DNA from: Bacteroidaceae bacterium
GTDB lineage: Bacteria > Bacteroidota > Bacteroidia > Bacteroidales > Bacteroidaceae
Assembly: GCA_016302435.1 (NCBI GenBank)
Contig: JAEDNQ010000029.1
Location: forward strand, 1 to 17,034
Direction: 5' to 3'
Length of the DNA stretch: 17,034 bases
The first letter of the stretch is position 1, and each line of letters opens with the position of its first letter. Position numbers and translations under genes: made by a program. The notes under the pieces are model-generated. The model did not search any database. It had not been told where the DNA came from and saw only the letters and a program-made list of their open reading frames with translations. This document shows positions 1-6,796 of this stretch, piece by piece.

Positions 1-1
1 C

Positions 2-3000
2 TTAAATTTCACATATTGCGTCGTCGTGTATGTACCAGAGGTAGCCCCTGACTTGGGAGTAGCCAAGGTCGGAGAGGAGATGCATGTAGTGCTTCACCTG
101 CTTGACGTTTTCTGACGGTGGGGTTGCCGTGCCGTCTTTTTTGTGTTTGATGACTCCTTGAGCCGTCTTGTAGTCGATGACGATGGCTTGCTTGTCTTTG
201 ATGATGACGCGGTCTGGGCGTTTGGTGACCATGAGGTCGGTCAGCTCGTCTGCTTGGCCTATGTGGGGGCTATAGAGTATGGCACGCTCATTGAGCACTG
301 TCCAGTCGGGCGAGAACCATTCGGGATGGGTGGTTGAGACGCTGCTTATGAGACTGGTCACATGTTCTTGGGCTTGCTGTGCGTCGATGAGGGAGGAGAA
401 GCATCCGCGCGATTCCATCAGGCTGATGACGTGGGGGATGTCTTCTATGGTGTGTATCTGTTGGAAGATGGCATGGTAGAGATTACCGAGGCTGATGAGG
501 CGAATCTTCTCTGAGTGTTGCTTGAGGGTGTCATCGTCTGAGCCAGAGGTTATGAAGAGGTCAGACTCGTAGCTCTGCCTGAACTCTGCTATTGAGGGAT
601 GGGAGACGAAGCGGACGGTACAGGGATGGTGGGGAGCATCCATGATGTTGGCCGATGACTCTATGGACTTGGCGGATGTGGGGACAATGGTTCCGAAGTC
701 CCATAGGGTGGTGCTGTCGTCGAGTGGGTTTTCGACCATGTATGGTGGCATGGAGTGCAGGAGGAAGGACTGGACACTGTCGATGGTGGATGCTTCTGAT
801 TTTGAATTGATAGGTGCTTCCGATTCAGCAGTGTTTGTCGCTTCTTGTTCTGAAGTGATAGGTGCTTCAGCATCAGGATTGTCTGGCGCTTCTTTATTTC
901 CTGTGAGGATGACGAGGTTGTGTTTTGCTCGTGTGAAGGCTACGTAGAGCAGGTTGATATTGTCGACGAGTGTTTTGAGTTCTTCTATTCTGCGGTCTTC
1001 GGCGAAGATGCTGTCTGGTGTGGCTCCACTGACGTTGATGGGCAGGAGAGGCATGTCGTTGTAGGGTGCTGAGTTGGGGACGCACCACATTATTTCAGTG
1101 TTCTTGGGTCGGATGGACCAAAGGCATGAGGGGATGATGACGGTATGGAACTCCAGTCCTTTGGATTTGTGCATCGTCATGATACGTATTCCGTCGGATG
1201 AAGCGTTGGGAATGGTGACTTCATGGAGGTTGTCGTCCCATTGCTCAAGGAAGTTGTCTATGGTGGCAAGTTGGTCGTTGCAGAAGTTTTGCAGCATGTC
1301 GTGGAAGCAGAACATGTATGCGTCCTGTCCTTGCAGCTTGCTGAGGTTGAAGATGTTGTATATCTCCTCTACTTGCTCTTGCAGGTTTTTCTGCTTGAGC
1401 TTCAGGCGTTCTTGCTTGCTGAAGGCAGGAGGTAGGATGGGTTCCAGTTCTTCTTCTGTGCCGAAGTCTTTTAGAGTCAGAGTCTGGCACAGCCCATTTT
1501 GTTGCGGCATGATGATGTACTTGCGGTAATTGTAGGCAAGAGTGGCGAGGTGGATATTGGTGGCGAGGGTAGCGAGAGCTCTGAGTGCGCTGATGATGAT
1601 GGTGACTGTGGGAGATGCGTCGAGTTGGAAGGCCTCGTCTGAGACTACTTTGGTGTCAACGATGTCTTTGTGTTCGTTGAAGTAGTCGCAGATGGCAGGT
1701 ATCTCTTTGTTGTTGCGCACGAGGATAGTGATGTCGCCTGGTTGCACACCTGCATCGACGAGGTTGCGGACGGAGTGCTGTATGCGTTCCATCATGATGT
1801 TGTCGATGTCGGGCGATGTGATGTTTTCGACTCGTATGAATCCTGTATGTTCTTCTTTCTTTGCTATCTGTGCCACGTCCCCGTATGCCGTGATGAGGTC
1901 AGGGCACACGCTGGTGAGTTCCCGAACAGCATTTTCGAAGAGAGCATTGTTGAACTCTACTATGTTGCGAGAAGAGCGGTAATTGTATTTGGCTGGTATG
2001 TTGCTGATGTTGTCTTGCAGTTCGGGGTCATGCTCAATGTTGTTCAGGATGCGCCAGTCGGAATTGCGGAAGCGGTAAATGCTTTGTTTGACATCGCCGA
2101 CGATGAGGCATGAGCCGCCAGCTGCGAGGCTGTTCATTATGAGAGGTCGGAAGTTTTGCCATTGCAGTGTGGACGTGTCTTGAAACTCGTCTATCATGAT
2201 GTGCTTGATGGTGGTTCCTGTCTTCTCGTAGATGAAGGGTATGTCCTGGTCGTTGATGACAGCGTTGAGGAAGTTGGCTGTTTCGGCAAGGAGAAATCTG
2301 TTGGCATCGTTGTTCTGTTGCTTCACGGTCTCGCTTATCTTGTTGAGAAGCATGAGAGTATATATGTGTTTGCAGATGGCCTGGACGGTGTGCAGGTGTG
2401 AGGCATAGTCGTCGTGGAGGTCGAAGAGTTGCTGTAGCATGGGCATGAGCTTTTCTTCGATGGTGGGTAAGATGACGGCTTTTTTCTTTGAACTTTTCTT
2501 CGCCCACAGGTCTATGTTGGTGGTGAAATCGTGGATTGTGGAGGAGAACGTACCTGATTTGTTTCCTGAAGATTCGATGATTTTGTAGTCAGCCACTTTT
2601 TCTAAGAAAGAGACGATTTTTTTTGAGCCGTCGTTGGACAGGAAGTCGATGTCGTTGATGATGTCGAGCATTTGCTTGGCGAGGTCAGTGACGTATGGCT
2701 TCTTTTTGTCTACGAAGTCAAGGATCTCTTTTCTGTAGATGTATATCTTGCTGATGTTGGTTATCTTGCGTCTTACTTCCTCTCCGTGTATGAGGTAGTT
2801 TTCCTTGAAGATGTTTTCTCCGAAGTCTTTTACTGTGTCTTCAACTTTCCATGACGCATTGGCATGTATCTTCTCTTCTATGAAGTCGATGATAGAGCGG
2901 AACTCTATCGAGTCTTCCTTAAGGTCGTAGATGATTTTGTCCACAGCCTCTGCAAGCACCTGCTTTTGGTCTATTTCGACGCTTATGTTTGTTGGGAGGT

Positions 3001-3439
3001 CGAGTTCGTTGGCTATCTCTCGTAGTATTCCCTGGAAGAAGGAGTCGATGGTCTCGATGTGAAAGCGGCTATAGTCGTGTATGATGTTTGAGAGTGCGTC
3101 TTTGGCTCTTTTTCGCAGTGTCGTCTGGTCTATGTCGATGTTGGCAGAGCCAGTCTCAAATGTCATGGAGGGTGTTTGCGCTATGCGTTTCACGGTTCTG
3201 AGGATATTGTCCACGTAGCCGTCGGCAGATGGTAGAGAGTGCGCTATGCCGTAGAGAGTGCTCAGTATGCGCTGTTTCATCTCGGCTGTGGCCTTGTTGG
3301 TGAAGGTCACGGCGAGTATGTTTTGGTATGCCATGGGGTTTATGGCAAGGAGAGATATGTATTCGACGGCAAGTGTGAAGGTCTTGCCTGAACCGGCTGA
3401 TGCTTTGTATATCTGGAGGGATGTGGGAGTGTTGGTCAT
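2..3439 (-). CDS. addA: AddA/RecB-type UvrD helicase with C-terminal nuclease domain
   Basis: This is a 1145-residue superfamily 1A DNA helicase fused to a RecB-family nuclease, the expected large subunit of an AddAB-type double-strand-break resection enzyme in the cytoplasm. Helicase motifs appear in order: Walker A ASAGSGKT (13-20), motif Ia VTFTNKA (44-50), TIDSF (130-134), motif II DEFQDTS (417-423), motif III GDVKQSIYRFR (448-458), motif IV YNYRSSRN (485-492), motif V MTMHKSKGLEF (754-764) and motif VI LYVAFTRAKH (831-840). The C-terminal PD-(D/E)XK nuclease looks intact: H989, E1051, D1076, D1089-Y-K1091 and Q1114-x3-Y1118. An acidic, repetitive linker (about 850-885) joins the two parts. 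The ATG at 3437-3439 follows a good promoter, and the stop codon is at 2-4, so the gene is complete. By analogy with other Bacteroidales, an AddB-like partner may lie just beyond position 1, but that is outside the window. The family is certain; AddA versus a stand-alone RecB-like name is an inference. Confidence 0.93.
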   Translation of the reverse strand: MTNTPTSLQIYKASAGSGKTFTLAVEYISLLAINPMAYQNILAVTFTNKATAEMKQRILSTLYGIAHSLPSADGYVDNILRTVKRIAQTPSMTFETGSANIDIDQTTLRKRAKDALSNIIHDYSRFHIETIDSFFQGILREIANELDLPTNISVEIDQKQVLAEAVDKIIYDLKEDSIEFRSIIDFIEEKIHANASWKVEDTVKDFGENIFKENYLIHGEEVRRKITNISKIYIYRKEILDFVDKKKPYVTDLAKQMLDIINDIDFLSNDGSKKIVSFLEKVADYKIIESSGNKSGTFSSTIHDFTTNIDLWAKKSSKKKAVILPTIEEKLMPMLQQLFDLHDDYASHLHTVQAICKHIYTLMLLNKISETVKQQNNDANRFLLAETANFLNAVINDQDIPFIYEKTGTTIKHIMIDEFQDTSTLQWQNFRPLIMNSLAAGGSCLIVGDVKQSIYRFRNSDWRILNNIEHDPELQDNISNIPAKYNYRSSRNIVEFNNALFENAVRELTSVCPDLITAYGDVAQIAKKEEHTGFIRVENITSPDIDNIMMERIQHSVRNLVDAGVQPGDITILVRNNKEIPAICDYFNEHKDIVDTKVVSDEAFQLDASPTVTIIISALRALATLATNIHLATLAYNYRKYIIMPQQNGLCQTLTLKDFGTEEELEPILPPAFSKQERLKLKQKNLQEQVEEIYNIFNLSKLQGQDAYMFCFHDMLQNFCNDQLATIDNFLEQWDDNLHEVTIPNASSDGIRIMTMHKSKGLEFHTVIIPSCLWSIRPKNTEIMWCVPNSAPYNDMPLLPINVSGATPDSIFAEDRRIEELKTLVDNINLLYVAFTRAKHNLVILTGNKEAPDNPDAEAPITSEQEATNTAESEAPINSKSEASTIDSVQSFLLHSMPPYMVENPLDDSTTLWDFGTIVPTSAKSIESSANIMDAPHHPCTVRFVSHPSIAEFRQSYESDLFITSGSDDDTLKQHSEKIRLISLGNLYHAIFQQIHTIEDIPHVISLMESRGCFSSLIDAQQAQEHVTSLISSVSTTHPEWFSPDWTVLNERAILYSPHIGQADELTDLMVTKRPDRVIIKDKQAIVIDYKTAQGVIKHKKDGTATPPSENVKQVKHYMHLLSDLGYSQVRGYLWYIHDDAICEI
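804..868 (-). repeat. Direct repeat in the helicase-nuclease linker
   Basis: Two near-identical 17-base copies (804-820 and 852-868, differing at one base) are spaced 48 bp apart, which keeps frame. On the minus strand they encode the related peptides EAPITSEQEA and EAPINSKSEA in the acidic linker of the AddA-like protein. They look like a small in-frame duplication in a flexible region. Confidence 0.7.
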
Positions 3440-3462
3440 GATTGTTGGCTTTTATTTGTATG

Positions 3463-3494
3463 CAAAATTACGTATAAGGTTTTATATGACCAAA
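3463..3494 (-). promoter_or_regulatory. Bacteroidota promoter of the helicase gene
   Basis: On the minus strand a -7 box TAATTTTG (3463-3470) matches TAnnTTTG exactly. A TTTG -33 box (3491-3494) lies 20 bp upstream. The -7 box is 23 bp before the ATG, so the leader would be only about 16-18 nt, A-rich and without a Shine-Dalgarno site. The helicase gene can therefore be transcribed independently of metY. Confidence 0.72.
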
Positions 3495-3599
3495 TGTTTT
3501 GGAGGTTATTTGGTGGTGTGTCAAAGGTTTTTGGATGTTTGAGACTCAAAGATGTGGATAGGTGAATGTGTCGGTTGTTCGGATGAGGGCGGAGGAGTA

Positions 3600-3644
3600 G
3601 CACGAAAAGAAATGGCTGCAAGGAGGTGAGTCGCTTGCAGCCAT
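3600..3644 (-). terminator. Factor-independent terminator after metY
   Basis: A perfect 11-bp stem pairs 3612-3622 with 3634-3644 (ATGGCTGCAAG with its complement) around an 11-nt loop. Read on the minus strand it is followed at once by TTTCTTTTC. It sits about 56 nt after the metY stop and before the helicase promoter. The rest of the 260-bp gap (3495-3599 and 3645-3699) shows nothing further that I recognise. Confidence 0.8.
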
Positions 3645-3699
3645 CTGAGTGTTTGTCGTGTTTCGTTGTGTGTTGAAATGAATAGTTATTTGTGTTCCA

Positions 3700-4989
3700 T
3701 CAAATCTTGTCGAAAGCCTGTGAGAGGTCGGCAATGATGTCGTCAATATGTTCGGTGCCTATTGAGAGTCGGATGGTAGAAGGTGTGATGTGCTGTTCTG
3801 CCAGTTCCTCAGGGCTCATCTGTGAGTGTGTTGTGGTGTATGGGTGTATGACGAGGCTCTTGACGTCTGCCACGTTGGCGAGCAGTGAGAAGATCTGTAG
3901 AGAGTCGATGAACTTCCATGCTTCCTCTTGTCCGCCATTGATTTCGAAGGTGAAGATGCTGGCTCCTCCGTTGGGGAAGTACTTAGTGTATAGAGAGTGG
4001 GTAGGGTGTGAGGGCAGTGCAGGGTGGTTGACTTTGGCTACCTTAGGATGGTTGGCGAGGAAGTCCACGACCTTGAGTGCATTCTCCACGTGACGCTCTA
4101 CGCGCAGTGAGAGAGTCTCGAGTCCCTGAAGGAGGATGAAGGCATTGAAGGGTGAGATGGTGGCTCCTGTGTCACGAAGAATGACGGCACGAATGCGTGT
4201 GACGAAAGCCGCTGCTCCTGCCACGTCGGCGAAGATGGCTCCATGGTAGCTTGGGTCTGGCTTAGCGAGAGTGGGGAACTTTTCGGGCTGAGCCTTCCAG
4301 TCGAATGTGCCACCGTCAACGATGACTCCGCCGAGAGAAGTGCCGTGTCCGCCGATGAACTTTGTTGCGGAGTGCACCACGATGTCTGCTCCGTGTTCGA
4401 TGGGGCGGATGAGGAATGGTGTGCCGAAGGTGTTGTCGACGATGAGCGGTATGCCGTGTTTGTGTGCTATCTCGCTGACAGCGTCGAGGTTGGTCACGTC
4501 GGAGTTAGGGTTGCCGAGTGTCTCCACATATACCGCCTTGGTGTTTGGCTGTATGGACTCCTCGAGCAGCTGGAGGTTGTTGACGTCGATGATGGTGTTT
4601 GTGATTCCTTGTGTGGAGAGAGTGTGTGTGATGAGGTTGTATGAGCCTCCGTAGAGGTTGTCGGCTGCCACGACATGGTCACCAGCCTGAAGTATATTCT
4701 GGAGTGCGTAGGTGATGGCTGCAGCACCTGAAGCTACTGCAAGTCCTGCCACACCGCCTTCGAGGGCTGCTACTCTCTGTTCGAAGACTCCCTGTGTGGA
4801 GTTGGTGAGTCGTCCGTATATGTTGCCTGCGTCTCTGAGTCCGAATCGGTCAGCTGCATGCTGCGAGTTGCGGAAGACGTAAGATGTTGTCTGGTAGATG
4901 GGCACTGCTCTTGAGTCAGTGGCTGGATCTGGTTGTTCTTGTCCTACGTGAAGCTGTAGTGTTTCGAAGTGAAGTTTGTTCTGTCCCAT
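3700..4989 (-). CDS. metY: O-acetylhomoserine sulfhydrylase (MetY)
   Basis: This 429-residue cytoplasmic PLP enzyme belongs to the Cys/Met metabolism family. MetY proteins make homocysteine from O-acetylhomoserine and sulfide, the direct-sulfhydrylation route to methionine. Visible family features are the N-terminal HFETLQLHVGQ, IYQTTSYVF (31-39), the phosphate-binding YGRLTNST (58-65), ASGAAA (86-91), the NLYGGSYNL turn (111-119), VDNTFGTP (184-191) with the PLP-contacting D185, and the Schiff-base lysine K210 in SATKFIGGHG. R407 in IRLSIGTEH is the usual substrate-carboxylate arginine. The length and the insertion around 225-260 fit MetY better than the roughly 390-residue MetB/MetC enzymes. 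The ATG at 4987-4989 follows an A-rich leader. A divergent Lrp-type gene shares its promoter region, and a terminator follows. I am confident of the family and fairly confident of the substrate. Confidence 0.93.
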   Translation of the reverse strand: MGQNKLHFETLQLHVGQEQPDPATDSRAVPIYQTTSYVFRNSQHAADRFGLRDAGNIYGRLTNSTQGVFEQRVAALEGGVAGLAVASGAAAITYALQNILQAGDHVVAADNLYGGSYNLITHTLSTQGITNTIIDVNNLQLLEESIQPNTKAVYVETLGNPNSDVTNLDAVSEIAHKHGIPLIVDNTFGTPFLIRPIEHGADIVVHSATKFIGGHGTSLGGVIVDGGTFDWKAQPEKFPTLAKPDPSYHGAIFADVAGAAAFVTRIRAVILRDTGATISPFNAFILLQGLETLSLRVERHVENALKVVDFLANHPKVAKVNHPALPSHPTHSLYTKYFPNGGASIFTFEINGGQEEAWKFIDSLQIFSLLANVADVKSLVIHPYTTTHSQMSPEELAEQHITPSTIRLSIGTEHIDDIIADLSQAFDKI

Positions 4990-5084
4990 AATGTGTTTTG
5001 TGTTTTATTGTTGTTAATAATGTTTTTTTATTGTGTTGTAAATAATAATATGCTTTTAAGAGCTGTTTGTTATTATTTTCGATG

Positions 5085-5116
5085 CAAAGTTACGACTTCT
5101 TGTGATTTCTTACAAA
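5085..5116 (-). promoter_or_regulatory. metY promoter
   Basis: On the minus strand, TTTG (5113-5116), a 20-bp spacer and TAACTTTG (5085-5092) form a full match to the Bacteroidota primary promoter. The predicted transcript has a leader of about 90 nt (to 4990) that is A/T-rich, almost free of G and without obvious structure. No SAM-riboswitch-like fold is visible in it. Confidence 0.78.
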
Positions 5117-5120
5117 CAAT

Positions 5121-5151
5121 TTTGATATTATGGAAAATCTTCCTAATTTTG
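5121..5151 (+). promoter_or_regulatory. Promoter of the Lrp-family regulator
   Basis: On the plus strand, TTTG (5121-5124), a 19-bp spacer and TAATTTTG (5144-5151) match the Bacteroidota consensus. Transcription should start near 5157-5160. This excludes the ATG at 5130 and points to ATG 5208 (or 5184) as the start of the regulator. The -33 box lies only 4 bp from the -33 box of the opposing metY promoter. Confidence 0.72.
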
Positions 5152-5207
5152 CACTCGCTAATAGAATGTACGTTCTTTTAGATATGTCAAATCAATACTC
5201 AAACAGA

Positions 5208-5672
5208 ATGGCAGATACATTAGACAAGACAGACATCAACATCCTGCGTGCCTTGCAGGAGAACGGCAGACTCACTATCAAGGAGCTTGCCCAGAAGGTT
5301 AATCTCTCCTCCACTCCGGTCTTTGAGCGGCAGAGGCGTTTGGAGGGCAGTGGTTATATAAAGAAGTATATGGCGGTACTTGACGCTGAAAAGCTGAATA
5401 GAGGCTTTGTCGTGTTTTGCAATGTCAAGATGAAGCAGCTCAATAGAGAGATAGCTCATGACTTCATGCGCATCATTCAGGAGATACCAGAGGTGACGGA
5501 GTGCTACAATATCTCCGGCAGTTTTGACTATCTGCTGAAGATACACGCTCCTGACATGAAGTACTACCAGGAGTTTGTGCTCAATGTTCTTGGTACTATC
5601 GACCATCTTGGCTCGTTAGAGAGCACGTTCGTCATGTCGGAGGTGAAGCATACGTATGGCATCAATGTGTAG
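5208..5672 (+). CDS. Lrp/AsnC-family transcriptional regulator
   Basis: This 154-residue regulator has an N-terminal winged helix-turn-helix (about 5-60, LDKTDINILRALQENGR, recognition segment STPVFERQRRLEGSGYI). A C-terminal RAM/AsnC effector-binding domain follows (about 67-150), including NISGSFDYLLKI and the final SEVKHTYGI. Such proteins form dimers or octamers that respond to amino acids. The reading frame is open back to ATG 5130, but that codon precedes the -7 box. ATG 5208 gives MADTLDKTD, the usual start for the family at the usual length; ATG 5184 would add eight residues. Divergence from metY across a shared promoter region suggests control of metY and of itself, with methionine or another amino acid as a possible effector; this is inference. 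The same-strand transporter begins 70 bp downstream and may be co-transcribed. Confidence 0.92.
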   Translation: MADTLDKTDINILRALQENGRLTIKELAQKVNLSSTPVFERQRRLEGSGYIKKYMAVLDAEKLNRGFVVFCNVKMKQLNREIAHDFMRIIQEIPEVTECYNISGSFDYLLKIHAPDMKYYQEFVLNVLGTIDHLGSLESTFVMSEVKHTYGINV

Positions 5673-5742
5673 AGGCGTATATATATATAATAATGTGTAT
5701 CTGTTGAAGTACGTTCGAACAGACACGTGGTGATTTGTACTT

Positions 5743-6696
5743 ATGAACAAGATTATTTTATTTCTGAAGAATTGGACATTGCCCATAGCCATGCTTGCAG
5801 GAGCTTTAGGCTATTGGGGCTATGTGAGCATACCGGCTTTGAACGGTACGCATGAGGTGGTGAACAGGGCTATTGGTTATATTCAGCCATTGCTGCTGTT
5901 CGCCATGTTATTTGTGAGTTTTTGCAAGGTCAGCATCCGGCAGTTGCGTCCGAAGGGATGGATGTTAGAGATGTTGGCTGTCCAGGTGGTCAGTTTTGTG
6001 GCTATGGGATTGTTTGTCATCTGCTGGCCAGATGTGGCAGGGAGGGCGGTGATAGAGGCTGCAATGATATGCATGATATGCCCGACGGCAACGGCTGCTG
6101 CTGTGGTGACGACGAAGTTGGGTGGCAATGCTAATGTGGTGGTGAGCTATACTTGCCTTATCAATATGGTGGTCTCTCTGCTTGTGCCTGCCATGGTTCC
6201 GTGTTTGCATGAGGTGGGGTTGCCTGAGCTGAGTTTTGAGACGTCTTTTTTGTTGATATTGGGTAAGGTGTTCCCTTTGCTCATTATGCCTCTGGTGTGC
6301 GCCTGGTTTGTGCGCCATCTTTTTCCTCGTGTGCATGGATGGATAGTTCAGCATGGCAGCATCGCTTTTTATCTGTGGGCGGTGGCATTAGCGTTGGCTA
6401 TCGGTGTGACAGTGAAGGCTGTGGTGCATAGCAAGGAGAGCCTTTGGGTGCTTGTGGGCATAGCGGCTGCATCATTGGTGTGCTGCCTCGCGCAGTTCTG
6501 GATAGGAAGAAAACTGGGATTGAGGCACGGAGAGATGGTGGCTGGAACGCAGAGCTTGGGGCAGAAGAACACGGTCTTTGCAATATGGATGGCTTATACC
6601 TTCATGAATCCGGTGACGGCTATGGCAGGAGGATTCTATTCAGTATGGCACAATGTGGTGAACTCGTGGCAGTTGTATAGGGTGAGAGGAAGATAG
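5743..6696 (+). CDS. BASS-family (bile acid:sodium symporter-like) transporter
   Basis: This 317-residue inner-membrane protein has about nine hydrophobic segments, near residues 13-30, 44-61, 74-94, 103-125, 131-153, 168-190, 205-226, 233-253 and 272-296. Two conserved-looking stretches fit the crossed-helix core of BASS transporters: CPTATAAAVVTTKLGGNANV (113-132) and GQKNTVFAIWMAYTFMNPVT (273-292). BASS proteins couple sodium to uptake of organic anions, so the bile-acid label does not establish the substrate here. The final codons (VRGR and the TAG stop) lie inside a 10-bp tandem array that continues downstream. It follows the Lrp-type gene by 70 bp with no clear promoter of its own, so read-through from that gene is possible. 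Confidence 0.82.
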   Translation: MNKIILFLKNWTLPIAMLAGALGYWGYVSIPALNGTHEVVNRAIGYIQPLLLFAMLFVSFCKVSIRQLRPKGWMLEMLAVQVVSFVAMGLFVICWPDVAGRAVIEAAMICMICPTATAAAVVTTKLGGNANVVVSYTCLINMVVSLLVPAMVPCLHEVGLPELSFETSFLLILGKVFPLLIMPLVCAWFVRHLFPRVHGWIVQHGSIAFYLWAVALALAIGVTVKAVVHSKESLWVLVGIAAASLVCCLAQFWIGRKLGLRHGEMVAGTQSLGQKNTVFAIWMAYTFMNPVTAMAGGFYSVWHNVVNSWQLYRVRGR

Positions 6697-6793
6697 AGGA
6701 GGCGAGAGGAGGATAGAGGAGGCGAGAGGAAGCAAGAGGAAGCAAGAGGAAGCAAGAGGAGGCAAGAGGAAGCGAGAGGAAGCAAGAGGAGGC
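6681..6793 (+). repeat. Eleven-copy 10-bp purine-rich tandem repeat
   Basis: Eleven consecutive 10-bp units run from 6681 to 6790, with GGC of a twelfth. Each ends in the invariant hexamer AGAGGA; the first four bases vary (GGTG, AGAT, GGCG, GGAT, AGCA, GGCA, AGCG). The first five units alternate GGyG and rGAT starts, giving a 20-bp super-repeat, while the later ones are mostly AGCA. The plus strand is almost entirely purine. The array starts in the last codons of the transporter and ends 3-4 bp before the ygiQ stop codon, so it fills the convergent intergenic gap. I see no hairpin terminator there. Confidence 0.95.
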
Positions 6794-6796
6794 GTA

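Noticed and set aside
3436..3746. Small minus-strand reading frames in the metY-helicase gap (3436-3621, 3546-3746)
   Set aside because: One runs through the terminator hairpin and starts inside metY in another frame, the other covers the helicase promoter, and neither looks like a protein.
4990..5084. SAM riboswitch in the metY leader (a CTCTTA stretch is present)
   Set aside because: The helices and G-rich core expected of SAM riboswitches are absent. The leader is almost free of G and shows no paired stems.
5130..5207. Upstream ATG at 5130 as the start of the Lrp-family gene
   Set aside because: It lies before the predicted -7 box at 5144-5151, so it would not be in the mRNA. The extra 26 residues do not resemble an Lrp N-terminus, and ATG 5208 gives the normal family length.
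5701..5722. Imperfect hairpin (CTGTTGAA with TTCGAACAG) and a TACGTTCG -7-like box before the transporter gene
   Set aside because: The stem has a bulge and no T-run, the -7-like box has one mismatch, and no -33 box is in place. The evidence is too weak to list as a feature.
6681..6793. CRISPR array or ribosome-binding-site cluster, because of AGAGGA repeats
   Set aside because: The units are only 10 bp with no unique spacers and no cas genes nearby. No start codons follow the purine motifs on the plus strand.
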